Of a stretch of 64,000 nt of DNA, positions 47,959 through 64,000 are shown piece by piece. The position numbers and the translations under genes are program-made. How positions within the stretch are numbered: position 1 is the first letter of the stretch; each line of letters starts with the position of its first letter. The notes beneath the pieces are model-generated. The model worked only from the letters and a program-made list of their open reading frames with translations, was not told the origin of the DNA and did no database searches. The stretch is from Cloeon dipterum (Eukaryota; Arthropoda; Insecta; Ephemeroptera; Baetidae). Location of the stretch: contig NC_088788.1 in the NCBI RefSeq assembly GCF_949628265.1, forward strand, positions 31,296,335 to 31,360,334, given 5' to 3'.

Positions 47959-49283
47959 AATAAAGTTGCTGAATATTTCAATTTGCGCGTTTTTATAATT
48001 TCCTGCACCTGCTAGTTAATTAATTGTTAAATTTATGTTGCGTTTGGTGTTTTATTCGATTATATAATTAGCACAATGAAGGGGGCGAGTCTTACATTCC
48101 TTCGGAACAGTCCAGCATGGAATATTCGCAGCAGAGCAGTAGCCCGTGTCATTGAAGTTCATTCAAATGGATCCAATGGGCGGCGTGCATATCTGGTTTG
48201 ACCAACCGGCGAGCAGGGATCGAGGAACGCCTCTGAGCTTTCAGTCCACGGTCCAGTTTCAGTCGGAATAGCGGAACGAGAAAGGATTTCGATTAGGTCA
48301 TTTTCTCGCTCGCCCTCGTCGCCACAACAAAAGGAAGAGACGAGTGAGACGAAAAACATTTTGCTGCCCGTCTCATCGCCCTTAACTCGGCATTAGCTGT
48401 GCTTAGGACCGAAGGTCGGGTCCTCGACCTTACTCGGATTAGAGTACAACATACCACGGACTGGCGCGTCCCAAGTGAGTGCTGCGGTTGCGAGGAAAGT
48501 TTCCGCACATCCGTCGATAATCGTAGCTAGTTGCCCCATGTAACATGTCGTCCAGGTCCCGAGATGGTCTTGATGAAACTCTTTGACCTTACTTCGCAGG
48601 TTCGTTATCATTCAATCGCTGCTCCACCTTTATTTGAAATCATGGCATGCTTGTCAGTTTTGAAAATACGCAACTCTTTTCGTTCTTTAACACAAGATAA
48701 AAATTCCTGATTGGCCCATACGTTTAATGCATGCAGCGTTCTGCGAACGTTGCTGCAGCTGTATTATAATGTTTAGTAGCCTTCGTTAAGAATTGAGAAT
48801 TGTAATGCTTGCACCGAATACTATTATTATTCGAGTAATTTTTTAAATAAAACGTGTGTCTGGCTTCATAAAGGTTTTGTTACGTTCTGAATTATGCATT
48901 TATCATGGCAAGAATCTGAAGAATCGAGTGTATCATTATATATTATGTTAAACATTTAAAAGTAGAATAATTATAATGAGCGTGATGTTTGGAAAAAAAT
49001 CTCAACTTCAAAACCCCAAAGTCATTATAAAATATTCATTCATCATTTTGATATGATGAAATTCTCTAATTATTAAACCTCTCTTTTTATTCTCATTGCC
49101 AGTGTAAGTTGAAATTGTTAATTAATAAAAAATCGAATTAAAAATAGTTCTGCTTGTGCCACTCAAAAAATTTTTATCTGATTTTATGTAAGTATAATTA
49201 TTATTCTTAATGTTTACAGTTCGACTTTGTCCCGCCTAGTGTTGATTGTTTGGGACTAAAAACATACGACATCGGCAAACATA
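47959..49283. other. Intergenic, with a GC-richer island
   Basis: Mostly AT-rich apart from the island at about 48,070-48,620, which is described separately. The stretch just before 49,284 should hold the leader of the RING-CH gene. Confidence 0.5.
48159..48611 (-). pseudogene. Broken coding-like stretch of unknown family
   Basis: On the minus strand one reading frame stays open over about 150 codons apart from a single interruption, in DNA with clearly higher GC than its flanks. The translation has mixed composition, without low-complexity runs, which looks more like decayed or spliced coding sequence than chance, but I do not recognise a family. It could be a retroposed gene fragment, a fossil element piece, or two exons of a small gene whose splice sites I could not place. 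Confidence 0.3.
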
Positions 49284-52200
49284 ATGGACAGAGTGCTTTC
49301 GCTCTCGTCTGACGGTCATTTTTCTGTGTCGTCTGTATTGATGAAGTTTGGCCTAATGTCCTGGGGCAACAAGAGTTCTAATTGCCTGGACAACTGTTCA
49401 GGTCATGGCGAGTGCCATAATGGCACCTGCGTCTGCGAGGTATGTATACACACCAAATAAATATTGCTCTTTTTTAGGTCACTACGAACCCAAAATATTT
49501 TATGGAGCAATGGTGATTTTTATCACTTATTCACTATCTATTTTAATGTAATTACAATGTTACTTTATTGCTAATGAAATAATGGAAGACATATAGAAGA
49601 CAACAAAATTATTCAAAATTTAATTTTTACTGCGCACAAGTTTTCTATAAATTTTTTATATTTGTACACCCAACTTTTTTTTAATGTGAATTTTAAAAGC
49701 AGTAGATACTGATATTAGCAAATGGTAAATAGCTTATCGGGAAAACCAGGCATATTGCATAGTTAAAAACATGGACTTAACCTTTAAAAATTAAATTTAA
49801 GTAGAACTGATCGACCTGGTGTTGTCCACAATACAGTGTGAAACCCGATTCAAATTACTCAAAACTTTAACGTTGATGCCTAACTAACAAAATGAAAACC
49901 AGATCCAATATGAGGGCGAGGTGTGTCGGACGCCCAACTTCAGCTACCACGCTGCATTCGCGTCGATTTTCTTCTTTCTGGCACTGGTGTGCCTCATTCA
50001 GCTGATAATGTGCATCGCAGCCGAGTTCCAGAAAATGAAGACCCCTTCCTTGTGGCGAGCGTGTCGAATCACGACTCAGAAACTGCTGTACATAGTAGTT
50101 TTTCTGGCTACCATCATCAGAGGCGCATACTTTACCTCACCAAATGTAAACTACACCATCATTCGACTGTTAATTTTCTCATTTTGAGCGTTCAAAACTA
50201 TCTTTGCAGACTGAAGATGGCTGGCCAAGGACGATGATGAGTGCTTTTTACCCGCTTCTCTTGTCTGGATCATCCCTAATTGTATGCTTCTGGGCAGAAT
50301 TGTTTCACTTGCAAGACGTGCGATGTGAAAGACCACAGTTTCTGTCTAAATCCTTTCTAGGATTTGTCATTTTCAACATAATATCATACTTTTTCCTGAT
50401 AATCGAGCTCGTCACCACAACTAAGATTGCTCCTACTGCTGAAGAAAGGGCAAGTTTAAGATTTAATCAATAACACGTCAATTCATTACCTACTCTTGCT
50501 TTTAGAATTTCTATGTTCACGTCTTCAATGGATGCTACGCAGTTCTTCTCTTCATTGTGGTCGTATTTTTCCTTATCTATGGAGTAGAGGTGTATTTCAA
50601 GGTAAGGTTCCCCTAAGTTCTATTGATTTAAAGAAAAAAATGCGAAACAATTGCCCTTGAATTCTAATTGCCTATTTATATCAGGTCCGAGGTGGATTCA
50701 TCTGCGAGCATGAGGCATCCGTGATGGCAATGACGTTAGCCAACCGTTGGACTAACCGAGAAAATGGCAAGGGCAAGAAACAAAAGGCCAAAGCATCTAC
50801 CAGCAAAGAGGAGGATGGCGCTTCGTCCAGCAGACTGGTCAGTCTTTTTCAAATCGCCTCTTAAGCCATTGTCATTGTCAATTCGTACATATTTCAGCTC
50901 GACAAGAACTTTGAACCGCAAATCAGCAGAAAAATTGACACCTCTCAGCTGCATCAGTCTCGACTTGGCTTAGTCTCGCAAGCAATTATGCTCTTTATTG
51001 TCGTTGGCTTCCTTTTCAGCGAAACACTCAGCGAATTTTGGAAGTCAAAGTAAGTTTGCCATGCTCTTTTCCGAATTTGATGAATTGCATCAATTTAATT
51101 TTAGGGTTCCTATCGTCAGTCGAAATTGGCATGACATTCTATTCCACATCGTTGAAATTGGAGTTGTTTTGTGGTTCCCTTGTGTTCTGTGGAACTGCAT
51201 TAGGTAGGGATCAGTTTGACCTGCTGCACAATTATATGCTACAACGTCTTGCATTTTAGTCCGGAGCAACTGTGGATTTTGAATCCAAAGAAACTTATTA
51301 AGATCGAGGCTGATTTTAGCAGCACAGCTGAAGCCAAGGAGAAATCAACCGACTCAGATGGTGAGTTGAAACGAATGCGTAGAGCATGATAATAAACTCA
51401 AAAACGAAATTAATGGTGACCTTGCTGATTAGGCGAAGAATCTGATTGTGAAGACGGACTTGATTGCTGGATTTGCTATGATCCTGAAAGGAAAGATGCC
51501 GGCCCACTCATTAAGCCATGCCAGTGTAGAGGAGACGTAAGCAACGTGCATCACAATTGTCTACGACGATGGTTGGTTGAGAGCGCCCTTGATGATCCCA
51601 AATCTCCAGCAAGTGACAAGCTGCGCTGCAAAGTTTGTGGCTCCGCCTATCAGGTAGCTGTTGTCTCGGATTTCTTTAGTATCCAGTCCCAGATGTTTCA
51701 CAATCCAACTTGATTTGCTTGGACATCATAAATAAAATTGTCGCTCAAATTGAAGTCGTAACATTAAAATCAGGGTGGCACTATTCACAAATAAATTAGA
51801 TTAAAATATGGGGGCTGGGGAACACAGTCTAACACTCAAATACTACCAAAGACTAAGATTTAATAAATAATAATATGGTGCGACCATGTTCTTCTTTTGT
51901 GTTGATTTAGAGCTTTGCTGAATCTTGAGGAAATAGTTTTAAAACGTTTTTAACTGTGCATACATTATTAATTATACTCTTGGCATCCAGATTCTTAATT
52001 AAAAACATGGATCCAGTGTCAATATTACCACACTAATTAACCCCTCATAATTTATATGCTGATTTGACTTCAAAAGCACTCTTATGTTTTTTTCATAAAT
52101 CACTAAGTAAAATAAATAATATGTCTGTGCAATCACATGAAAAAGTTTGTCACAAAGTTATCTGATTTTTGTATTTATGTACACCAGTTGCTAATTCGTT

Positions 52201-52654
52201 TGACCCATCCAGGTTGAGCAAAGTTCTCACTTGGACTGGCAACAAGGATTCACTCTGCACCACTGGCTCCAGACCTCGGCAATTGTCACAGCAATGTGTA
52301 TCAGTGCTGCTGTCGCTTGGGTGCTCGTGCAGTTCTTTACTGAGCCATTCATCAGGCTTCTAGCCATCGGTGGCTCACTGTTGGTCTTTTACATAGGAAT
52401 GAGGTGACTTGGACTTGAGTTAAAAATAATTATCCCTCTGACTTAAAATATACTTAATTTTCAGATTTCTGGGTTTGAACACAGCCACAGCATATGAGCG
52501 TGCTAAAGTATCGGCGCTGAACATAGTGGGTCAAACTCCAACTCAGTCTCCGACCCCTAGTGAGTGTAACAACTTAGCAGTGAACACCATCAGCGAGACT
52601 ATAGCTGTCAATCTGCAGTCTTCTAACTCTGGTCTACTTAGCAGCAAAAAATAA
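49284..52654 (+). CDS. EGF-like, multi-span membrane RING-CH (MARCH-type) E3 ligase
   Basis: Eleven exons join in frame: 49284-49439, 49903-50145, 50210-50449, 50506-50601, 50685-50837, 50898-51049, 51105-51203, 51260-51360, 51433-51653, 52213-52403 and 52465-52654, about 613 residues. Near the N-terminus six cysteines (C34, C38, C44, C49, C51, C60) follow EGF spacing. About seven hydrophobic membrane segments follow up to residue 380, then a RING-CH zinc domain (about 414-487) with the C4HC3 ligands: CWIC, CQC, HHNC and CKVC. Two more membrane segments and a Ser/Thr-rich tail close the protein. RING-CH proteins ubiquitylate membrane cargo. No classical signal peptide is evident before the EGF motif, so the first membrane segment may act as signal anchor. 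The intron after exon 3 uses a GC donor. Exact orthologue not assigned. Confidence 0.88.
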
Positions 52655-53011
52655 CCTTTTTTGTGCTTGTGTGTGTCAATTGAAATTATTGGTGTTTCTT
52701 GGCTTTCAGTCATTAAGGGTCTTGTTAAAACCAGGAGGCATAATATCACTCGGATTTTAATGTATCTTTTTGAAAGTAATACTGAATGTTAGTGAAAAAG
52801 CGTAGAGCATATTTCTTATATTAGAATATGAGAGGACTGATTTTAAGTACATAAGGAATTGGCATGTTGATCCCAGATTGTATTTTACCTAATGTCAATC
52901 TACTTTGAATTCATAAGCATTTCTTTTTGAGTTTATCAATTGTGGAAACGACATAACATATTTAAACTCAAATATGTGATAGACATATATGTGGATTGTA
53001 AAATAATAGGT

Positions 53012-53017
53012 AATAAA
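53012..53017 (+). terminator. Candidate poly(A) signal of the RING-CH gene
   Basis: AATAAA 357 bases past the stop codon, facing the METTL13 signal 45 bases away. Confidence 0.5.
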
Positions 53018-53062
53018 TTAGTCTGATCGCAAAATGAAATGCACTTTGATCTGTTTAGTTTG

Positions 53063-53068
53063 TTTATT
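53063..53068 (-). terminator. Poly(A) signal of METTL13
   Basis: AATAAA on the minus strand 14 bases past the METTL13 stop codon. Confidence 0.65.
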
Positions 53069-53082
53069 AAAACTTCCTTAAT

Positions 53083-55700
53083 CTAAATTTTAATCAAACT
53101 CAAGCTCTCGTTCAATTCATCAATTTTCAACAATTGATCCTTAGCTTTACACTTCCTGGCAAGTGCATTTGCTTTTCTAGCAGAATCTTTTATCCACTTC
53201 ACAAGCTCTTCTGGGGATTTGCTTACGGAGCAAAATATAACATCATTTACTTCGTTTTTCAACGGCACAGAGGCTACAGATTTAAAACACGACATCAATT
53301 CTTGCAAGGTGTTAGTTTTCAGAGTTGGGTCTCTGCAAACTAGGTTCAAGATGAACACTCCTAAAATATTATAAATCAGAAACTGGCAGTAGTAATAAAA
53401 TAAGTTGATACCATCATCAGACAACACGTTTTTCACGTTTTTTAGCATGTCTTCTGTAACAAACTCTTTTGGAGGGCAGCTCATTCCGATACTTGTGTCC
53501 TTGTTGTCGACGTCAAACAAAACCGCGTCATACTTCAGGCCTTGATTTAATTAAAAAATTAATGATGCGTCCAACAAAGAGAGCCAAGGACGAAATTACC
53601 AGAGGCTACACCATTTTTAATGTACTGCAGACCGTCTCCAATCTCAACTTTCAAATGGTCACCGAGCGTAAGACCAAAGTAACTCTCGGCAACCATCAAC
53701 ATGGCCGAATCAATTTCCACTGCTGTCAAATGACACTATGGAAAGAGAGCAGTAAGAAACACGCTACAGTCAAAGATTACTTCTTCTTACCCCTGAGAAG
53801 CACCTTGCTATGAACGAGCAGAGACCACCTCCTCCTAGTCCAATAATTAACACGTCTGGCTTTTCGTACTGCGCCAGTCCCAGGCACATCAGACGATGGT
53901 GGTCACAAGCAAGATAAGTGACATCAACATTCAAATTTCCCTGTTTATTTTTATTTTTTGCTCTCCGGAGAAGGGCCTCAGACTGGACGACTCCCTGATT
54001 GGAAAGAAAAACCAACTTCCTAAAATGTTCCCCATCGTCGCACTGAAAGAAAAACGAACATGAAAAGGCAAAATATAAATGAGATTTAGACGTATGACCT
54101 CAACATCCTCCACGACAAAATCGCCAGAAAACTCACTGTGGCCTTCGTAAATGATTTCTCGATGACCCATATCGTTGCCACAAGACAAGAAGGGAATCTA
54201 ACAGAATGATTTTAGATGTTGTCAACAAAATAGATATATTAAATGGCTACTTGAATATTTTCAGGGATTCCTTGCGGCGCGAATTGCACAATGGTAGAAG
54301 CCAATTCTTCCCTGATGCTATTCATACTTTCATACACCTGTCCTCTGTGTAGAAACACTAAAAGCAATCTTTCAGCGCCTGTCATGCTGATGAGCTGCTT
54401 CTGACCTTCGGGTGAGCAGAATAAATACTCGGTTTCCCTGATATTGCGAAAATTAAATTTTTTTAATGGGAAAACATGTTTGAAGCATACCTTCCTTGAG
54501 GCACAACAAATGCAACAAACTTGTGAGCTGCACCCTTACTTGATGTAGCTCGGTCCAAGCTTTTAAGAGTGAACCTTGGTTTCTCTTCACCTGGTTTGTG
54601 CAGATTGATGCTCAAGTCATCCTCTTTGTTCTCACCGCTGCCTGGAAACTGCTTATTTGTACGCAACTTCCACGCAACCAGGGAAGCTTGCTGAAGAGAC
54701 ACAACTTGTTCTTTCACTCCTTCTGAATCGATGCGATCCAAATGCTGTTCAGAGAGACTTATTTCTGTTATCTAAAAAAGAGCCCAAGGGTAGGTTGTTT
54801 ATCTCTAAATGTTGTCAATTATCGCTCACGGATTTCATGCCAGGAATGCTTTTGAATTTAGTGCAGACTACAAAGAAAACCGGCATGGAGGGACCACCTG
54901 AAGAAGCTTGGATGTTGGTAGCACTCGCGTCTGGACAGTGGCAAATCCTCAAAGGCCAGCCAAGCCCGTCCGGCGATGGAACTGGAAAGCGTTCCAGTAA
55001 ATGCGCTAGAATGTGTGGTTGCAGGAGACTGACGCAAATGTACCGACCGCCAACCCGAAGCACACGATCAATTTCCTTAACCACAAATAAAGACAAATTT
55101 TTAGATTTCAATTACATTAATTCTGAAATAATAATACTTTGAACAGTTTGTTGATCAGCTCAAGAGTGGTCTCTTCGTCATCTGGCATTAAGGCATCAAG
55201 CGTGCCTTTGTCAAGAACTACACTAAATTTGCTATCAGGATATTCAGTGTTTGTCGCATCTTTCTGCTCGAAAACTAGGCTGGGCCGCTTTTTCGCATTG
55301 GCGTCACGCATTTGTCTGATGACCACTGAACTTGTATCAATGTTTGTGATATTCCTAGAATTTTGCCAAAAATGATGAAAAAAATTGTGGCGAGCATTTT
55401 AATATTACCTATAGCCAACATCATACATGCTTGCACTAAGCGTTGAATTGCCGCAGCCGATAACAAGGATGTCATCTTTAGGTTTGATATATTTACTAAT
55501 CAAGCTGCAGAGCTCAGGGTACTCTCCGTACCTTAACAAAGAAAATTACCACATCGAGTTAGTATAATAAATAACCTCTTGCTGCCAAAAATTCGAAATG
55601 ACATTTACCAGTCAAATGCTTTGGATCCACGCTTCTTGAAAAAGTTCTCCCAATAAGAAGTTTCGCCAAATTCTGCTTTGGCTTTTGGTAACAAATTCAT
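53083..55700 (-). CDS. METTL13: METTL13-type eEF1A methyltransferase
   Basis: Eleven exons join in frame: 55609-55700, 55409-55531, 55138-55354, 54830-55075, 54491-54771, 54251-54437, 54099-54197, 53791-54042, 53600-53735, 53412-53540 and 53083-53360, about 679 residues (human about 699). Two methyltransferase domains are present. The N-terminal one has the SAM motif [13 protein letters not shown] (about residue 50) and [11 protein letters not shown]; in the human protein this domain methylates eEF1A Lys55. The C-terminal one, spermidine-synthase-like, has [15 protein letters not shown] (about 480), [10 protein letters not shown] and [11 protein letters not shown]; in the human protein it methylates the eEF1A N-terminus. 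The start [21 protein letters not shown] matches the family N-terminus, including the YWENFF-type helix. Confidence 0.95.
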
Positions 55701-56295
55701 TTTGAGGTTATTTCTCTTCCGTCAAGTCAAAATTTAAAAACTGCCAACTTGCCAAGCACCAAGCAAAGCACCTCTCTAGCAAATTATTATGTTAGGGTTT
55801 AAAAGCATGCGTTCTCCGTTGTGGTATGAAGGTATGAAGGGGGCGTGACTTCTGCTGCGGCCTGGAAAGGGGTGTAGCAGCTGAAAGCTGAAGTTCTATC
55901 TGACTGACTGTGAGTGGTTCACCAATCAAAATATTTCTCTTAGATAATTTGCAATGGCGGGAATAAGCTCGGCTGTTCATTGTGCAACTTATAATAACAC
56001 TAAAACAATAATACATTATACATAATTGGATTCTAAAAAATAAATAATTAGTTATTGACCACCACCAACCATGCGGTACGCGGTTGGTGGCTAACTTACT
56101 TACTATTACACGTCACATGAGATCTGAACTGCCACCAGTCATTTATCAACATTTAGTATTGTTATTTAGAATTTATGAGGAAATATTTTAGGTTTTACAA
56201 TATTTTTTAACTCTAGCTGCGCTGCCAGGAAAGACATAACTTTAATATATACATAAACCAGCAAGACTAAAAGTGAGACTGAAGCGAGCGAGCGG

Positions 56296-56560
56296 TTTGG
56301 TTCTTACAGTGAGAACCAAAAGCGGTCAGCCGCTTCTCGTTTATACTCACGCGGTTTGAAGTTTGAACCAAAATGCTTGCTTGCTTCATTCTCAACTGAG
56401 AGCGAGCGTTTCGATCTCACAGTGAGATTCAAAAAGCGTCCGACCGCCTGCTGCTATTCATATAAATATACTCACGGTAAGACTCAAAGTTGCGTTCTCA
56501 ATTTGAGCCGCATTTTTTTGGTTCTCACCGTGGGAATTTATTTTCTGACAGTGAGAGATA
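56296..56560. repeat. Cluster of related near-palindromes
   Basis: At least four copies of a 20-25 bp near-palindrome with consensus close to GGTTCTCAC-N-GTGAGAACC lie about 45-130 bases apart. Best copy 56296-56320: 12-base arms around a central A with one mismatch. Others are centred near 56421, 56476 and 56529, with a degenerate one near 56550 and a related CTCA/TGAG form near 56393. The spacing is irregular, so this is not a tandem satellite. Possible readings are clustered operator-like binding sites for a dimeric factor, or decayed inverted-repeat elements. Confidence 0.7.
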
Positions 56561-58290
56561 TGTGTTACATTTCTTTTTTTCCGCTTTTATACCGTCCTAT
56601 TTTTGGAATCCTAGCGCGCATGCAATATGAAATCTGAAACCTTGATATGTGAGAGAGCTTGTGCATATTTTTGAAATCATATTGCAATACATATAGCTGC
56701 TTTAATAAGTACAGTCTTTTCCCTCTCGCTGATAGTTCATGATTACTAAAGTCTCTTGTATAGGCTGAAGTATACGCAGTTGCGGCTCAAAGCTCACTCA
56801 ATTTAATACAGCTGCAGCTAGTGTTTGCTATATATATAAAGTCATTGATAATGGAAATTTCATTTTTGCTCTTACGGCTCTTACGTTGCGCTCAGAGCAA
56901 ACATAAAAGGATCCCAACCCCAACAAACACGCGCGTTAGCGTGCGGAATTAAATCAATGATTAGACCTGTGATTGATTCTACGCACAAACACACCACCCA
57001 CTCAAATGCATCCCATCTCAAATATACATAATTTCTCTATGAAGCTCTTGCAGCTCTGCTTTGCACTCATTAGTGCTTATACAGCGTTGTTATAATACAT
57101 ATTAAACTTATTAAATTTACGAGAAAATCTGTAGTTTCAAGTATAGTTATATTGCTTTTGATTCACGCTATATAGACCCGCCAGCAATAATTGATTGTGC
57201 TATAAACAATAATAATATTTAAAAAAAAATTTATAGCGACTTATGGGAAAGGGAGGGTGATATTTCGTCACTCGTTCTTATTTTCGTTTTGAACTCATTG
57301 CTGGATAAGTGCAGTCGGACGGTTTCAATGACCGCGTTGATTCAGAATGTTCCGCAGCTAATGGTGTGATATCCATTTTGTTTGCAGAGCCAAGTACTGC
57401 TGATTAGGTTTACGGGGCCGAAACACCATGGAAATTGGAATGTGATTTTTTTACAAATTGTTCACTAGCCACCCATCATTAGTACGATCAGAGCAGGGAA
57501 TAGGACTGATAGGAGTCGTATTTCGTAATGTTTCAATTTCGTAAAACTTTTTGCGGCATAGTTTAAACGTTTAAAGGAATGAATTGAAGCTATCGGTAAG
57601 GGAATAATATAATATAAAGTATGATTTTGATAGCCTGATATAGTGGTTTTTATGATGGAGTTTTTTGACGTTTTGAGGTAATGCGAAATTGTAGTTATAA
57701 ATTAATATATTTATTTATTACTAGGAATGATATAATAGTTGTGAGCAATACGAACTTTTATACAAATTTTGAAAATTCCAAATTAATAATAATTTTATCG
57801 CGGAAATAAACTGAAATTTTTAATTATAACTCTGTGCATTTTGTTGAAGTCATGAATTCTTATTAGATTAGACTGGATGATGTTCGCTCTGTGGTCCCAT
57901 TATGATTTTATATAAATAACACTTCAATGTGTGATCTTTTTATTAATAACCCTTGCTAAGTGACCGCAGAAAATCTCAGGATTAACTGTTACGTTGAATA
58001 TTGCCGTCATTCTGATCAATAATTATTTATATTCTTGTTTATTCTTGCAGTAGTCAATACAGTAAAGACGGTAAATACATTGAATAGAAATATTAAAAGC
58101 AAGAAATGGCGAACAGTACTAGCAAAATAAAGCTAAAACGATCCTTTACAGAGTAATATCACGCCGCACTGAGCCGCAATTTAAAATATTAAAAGAACAA
58201 ATTTTCAATATGTACTATCTTTCATTCATGAACACAGCTGGCTATCGATTTTTCGTATCACAGCGCTCGCCCCGCATGGGCGCCAGTGCA

Positions 58291-58321
58291 GCAAGTTGCG
58301 CGCCTCATGCGCACAACTTGC
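58291..58321. repeat. 31-bp hairpin upstream of the tRNA
   Basis: GCAAGTTG and CAACTTGC form perfect 8-base outer arms, with a second pair GCGC/GCGC inside, leaving a five-base loop. It ends 25 bases before the tRNA gene. It may be chance, a promoter-proximal element, or part of a transcript leader. Confidence 0.75.
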
Positions 58322-58346
58322 TGTCCATGGCAATGGGGTGAATGTA

Positions 58347-58419
58347 GACCGTGTGGCCTAATGGATAAGGCGTCGGACTTCGGATCCGAAGATTGCAGGT
58401 TCGAGTCCTGTCACGGTCG
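58347..58419 (+). tRNA. tRNA-Arg (anticodon TCG)
   Basis: A complete 73-base cloverleaf without intron. Acceptor arms GACCGTG and CACGGTC pair fully, with discriminator G. The D arm is GCCTAATGGATAAGGC, the anticodon stem TCGGA/TCCGA encloses CTTCGGA giving anticodon TCG, and the T arm is GCAGG-TTCGAGT-CCTGT. The internal A box (TGGCCTAATGG) and B box (GGTTCGAGTCC) for RNA polymerase III are intact. A TTTTT terminator follows about eight bases after the 3' end. CCA is not encoded, as expected for a eukaryote. Confidence 0.97.
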
Positions 58420-59017
58420 ACAATACTTTTTAATTTTGAAAATCATAAATCAATTTTTGATGTTGGTGCGTTTTCACATTAATGGACACTCATACAATCA
58501 AATTTACCGTTGGAAATTGGTGCAAACAATGAGAAATTGTTTTTTCTTTAAGTTTCGTGAAATTTTATACTTAAATAATTATTCATTTCCTCCTTTTACT
58601 CTAGGATTGTGCGATATGATAGAAAATTAAAAGGGAGGGATATTTTGAAAAGGAGGGTAAAATTGATATAAATCCTGACGGTGCGGTGGTCTAATAGGGA
58701 GGACGAATCGCACGTAAACTTTGTAAACAAACACCCTTCTTTGCTTATGGTTGAGAGGGTTGCAAAATCTACGACCATATGCAGTTAAAGCGTATAAAAT
58801 GATTTTCCAAAATCAAAGCGGGGAGAGCTGTGTTGAGCCCACTTGGCGGAGGATCACAAAATATGCAAGGGAGTAGTGCAACGCGAAGGGATGAAACATA
58901 GCACCCCTCTCGCCTCCTCCAGCAATTTCGTTTACCTCTCTCACTTCAATGTGTGCTTGCTATATACACGCGGAAAGTTACCGATTCCGTGGATGCTTAA
59001 TTGTTTACATTCCATTA

Positions 59018-59019
<2 letters not shown>
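58420..59019. other. Intergenic, AT-rich
   Basis: Holds the tRNA terminator T-run near 58427-58431 and no recognisable gene. Confidence 0.5.

Positions 59020-59079
<60 letters not shown>
59020..59079. repeat. (CT)n microsatellite, about 30 units
   Basis: A pure CT run of about 60 bases at the edge of a GC-rich island (59090-59460). The opposite strand is a GAGA repeat. Long Leu-Ser open frames over it are repeat artefacts. Confidence 0.97.

Positions 59080-64000
<4,921 letters not shown>

Larger units (their letters stand above)
55701..58346. other. Gene-free stretch with palindrome cluster
   Basis: No gene recognised between METTL13 and the tRNA. It includes a short duplicated-looking GGTTGGTGG/CCACCAACC pair at about 56060-56090, the palindrome cluster at 56260-56560, and then 1.6 kb of very AT-rich DNA to 58250. 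Confidence 0.5.

Noticed and set aside
58286-58630. A 114-codon open frame over the tRNA gene
   Set aside because: It is read-through of the tRNA-Arg sequence and the adjoining hairpin; the tRNA explains the region.

Overview
The window reads as nuclear DNA of an insect with a compact genome. The evidence is short introns (mostly about 45 to 150 bases with GT-AG borders), a head-to-head pair of secreted ferritin genes with signal peptides (the insect Fer1HCH/Fer2LCH arrangement), and closely packed conserved genes flanked by AT-rich, microsatellite-bearing non-coding DNA. Which insect cannot be read with confidence; compact introns combined with full ancestral gene content would suit an early-branching lineage such as a mayfly, but that is inference.

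Layout. Bases 1 to about 19,980 hold no gene I can support. They are AT-rich DNA broken by GC/CpG-rich islands, CT and CA microsatellites, and one clear structure: a 123-bp inverted repeat (8245-8367 and 9440-9562, about 97 % identical, 1,072 bases apart). From 20,105 to 55,700 lie eleven well-supported protein genes: ferritin heavy chain (-), ferritin light chain (+), a DNAI4/WDR78-like axonemal dynein intermediate chain (-), a tandem-PDZ protein (+), ribosomal protein S27 (-), histone acetyltransferase HAT1 (+), LTO1 (-), LSM8 (+), RFT1 (-), FMR1 (+), an EGF plus multi-membrane-span plus RING-CH protein (+), and METTL13 (-); counting both ferritins separately makes twelve. Most exon models join in frame across every intron, which is the main reason for high confidence. 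A tRNA-Arg(TCG) lies at 58,347. From 58,420 to the end there is again no gene that I can support, only islands and long CT and CA microsatellites.

The genes mostly alternate in strand, so they form head-to-head pairs with short shared promoters (Fer1HCH/Fer2LCH, RpS27/HAT1, LTO1/LSM8, RFT1/FMR1) and tail-to-tail pairs whose poly(A) signals face each other about 40 bases apart (Fer2LCH/DNAI4-like, LSM8/RFT1, RING-CH/METTL13). Functionally they are mixed: iron storage, cilium motility, translation (RpS27, METTL13, LTO1 for ribosome recycling factor assembly), RNA splicing and decay (LSM8), translational control (FMR1), chromatin (HAT1), glycosylation (RFT1) and membrane ubiquitylation. No operon-like logic is expected in an insect, and none is claimed. 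I saw no recognisable reverse transcriptase, transposase, capsid or CRISPR sequence.
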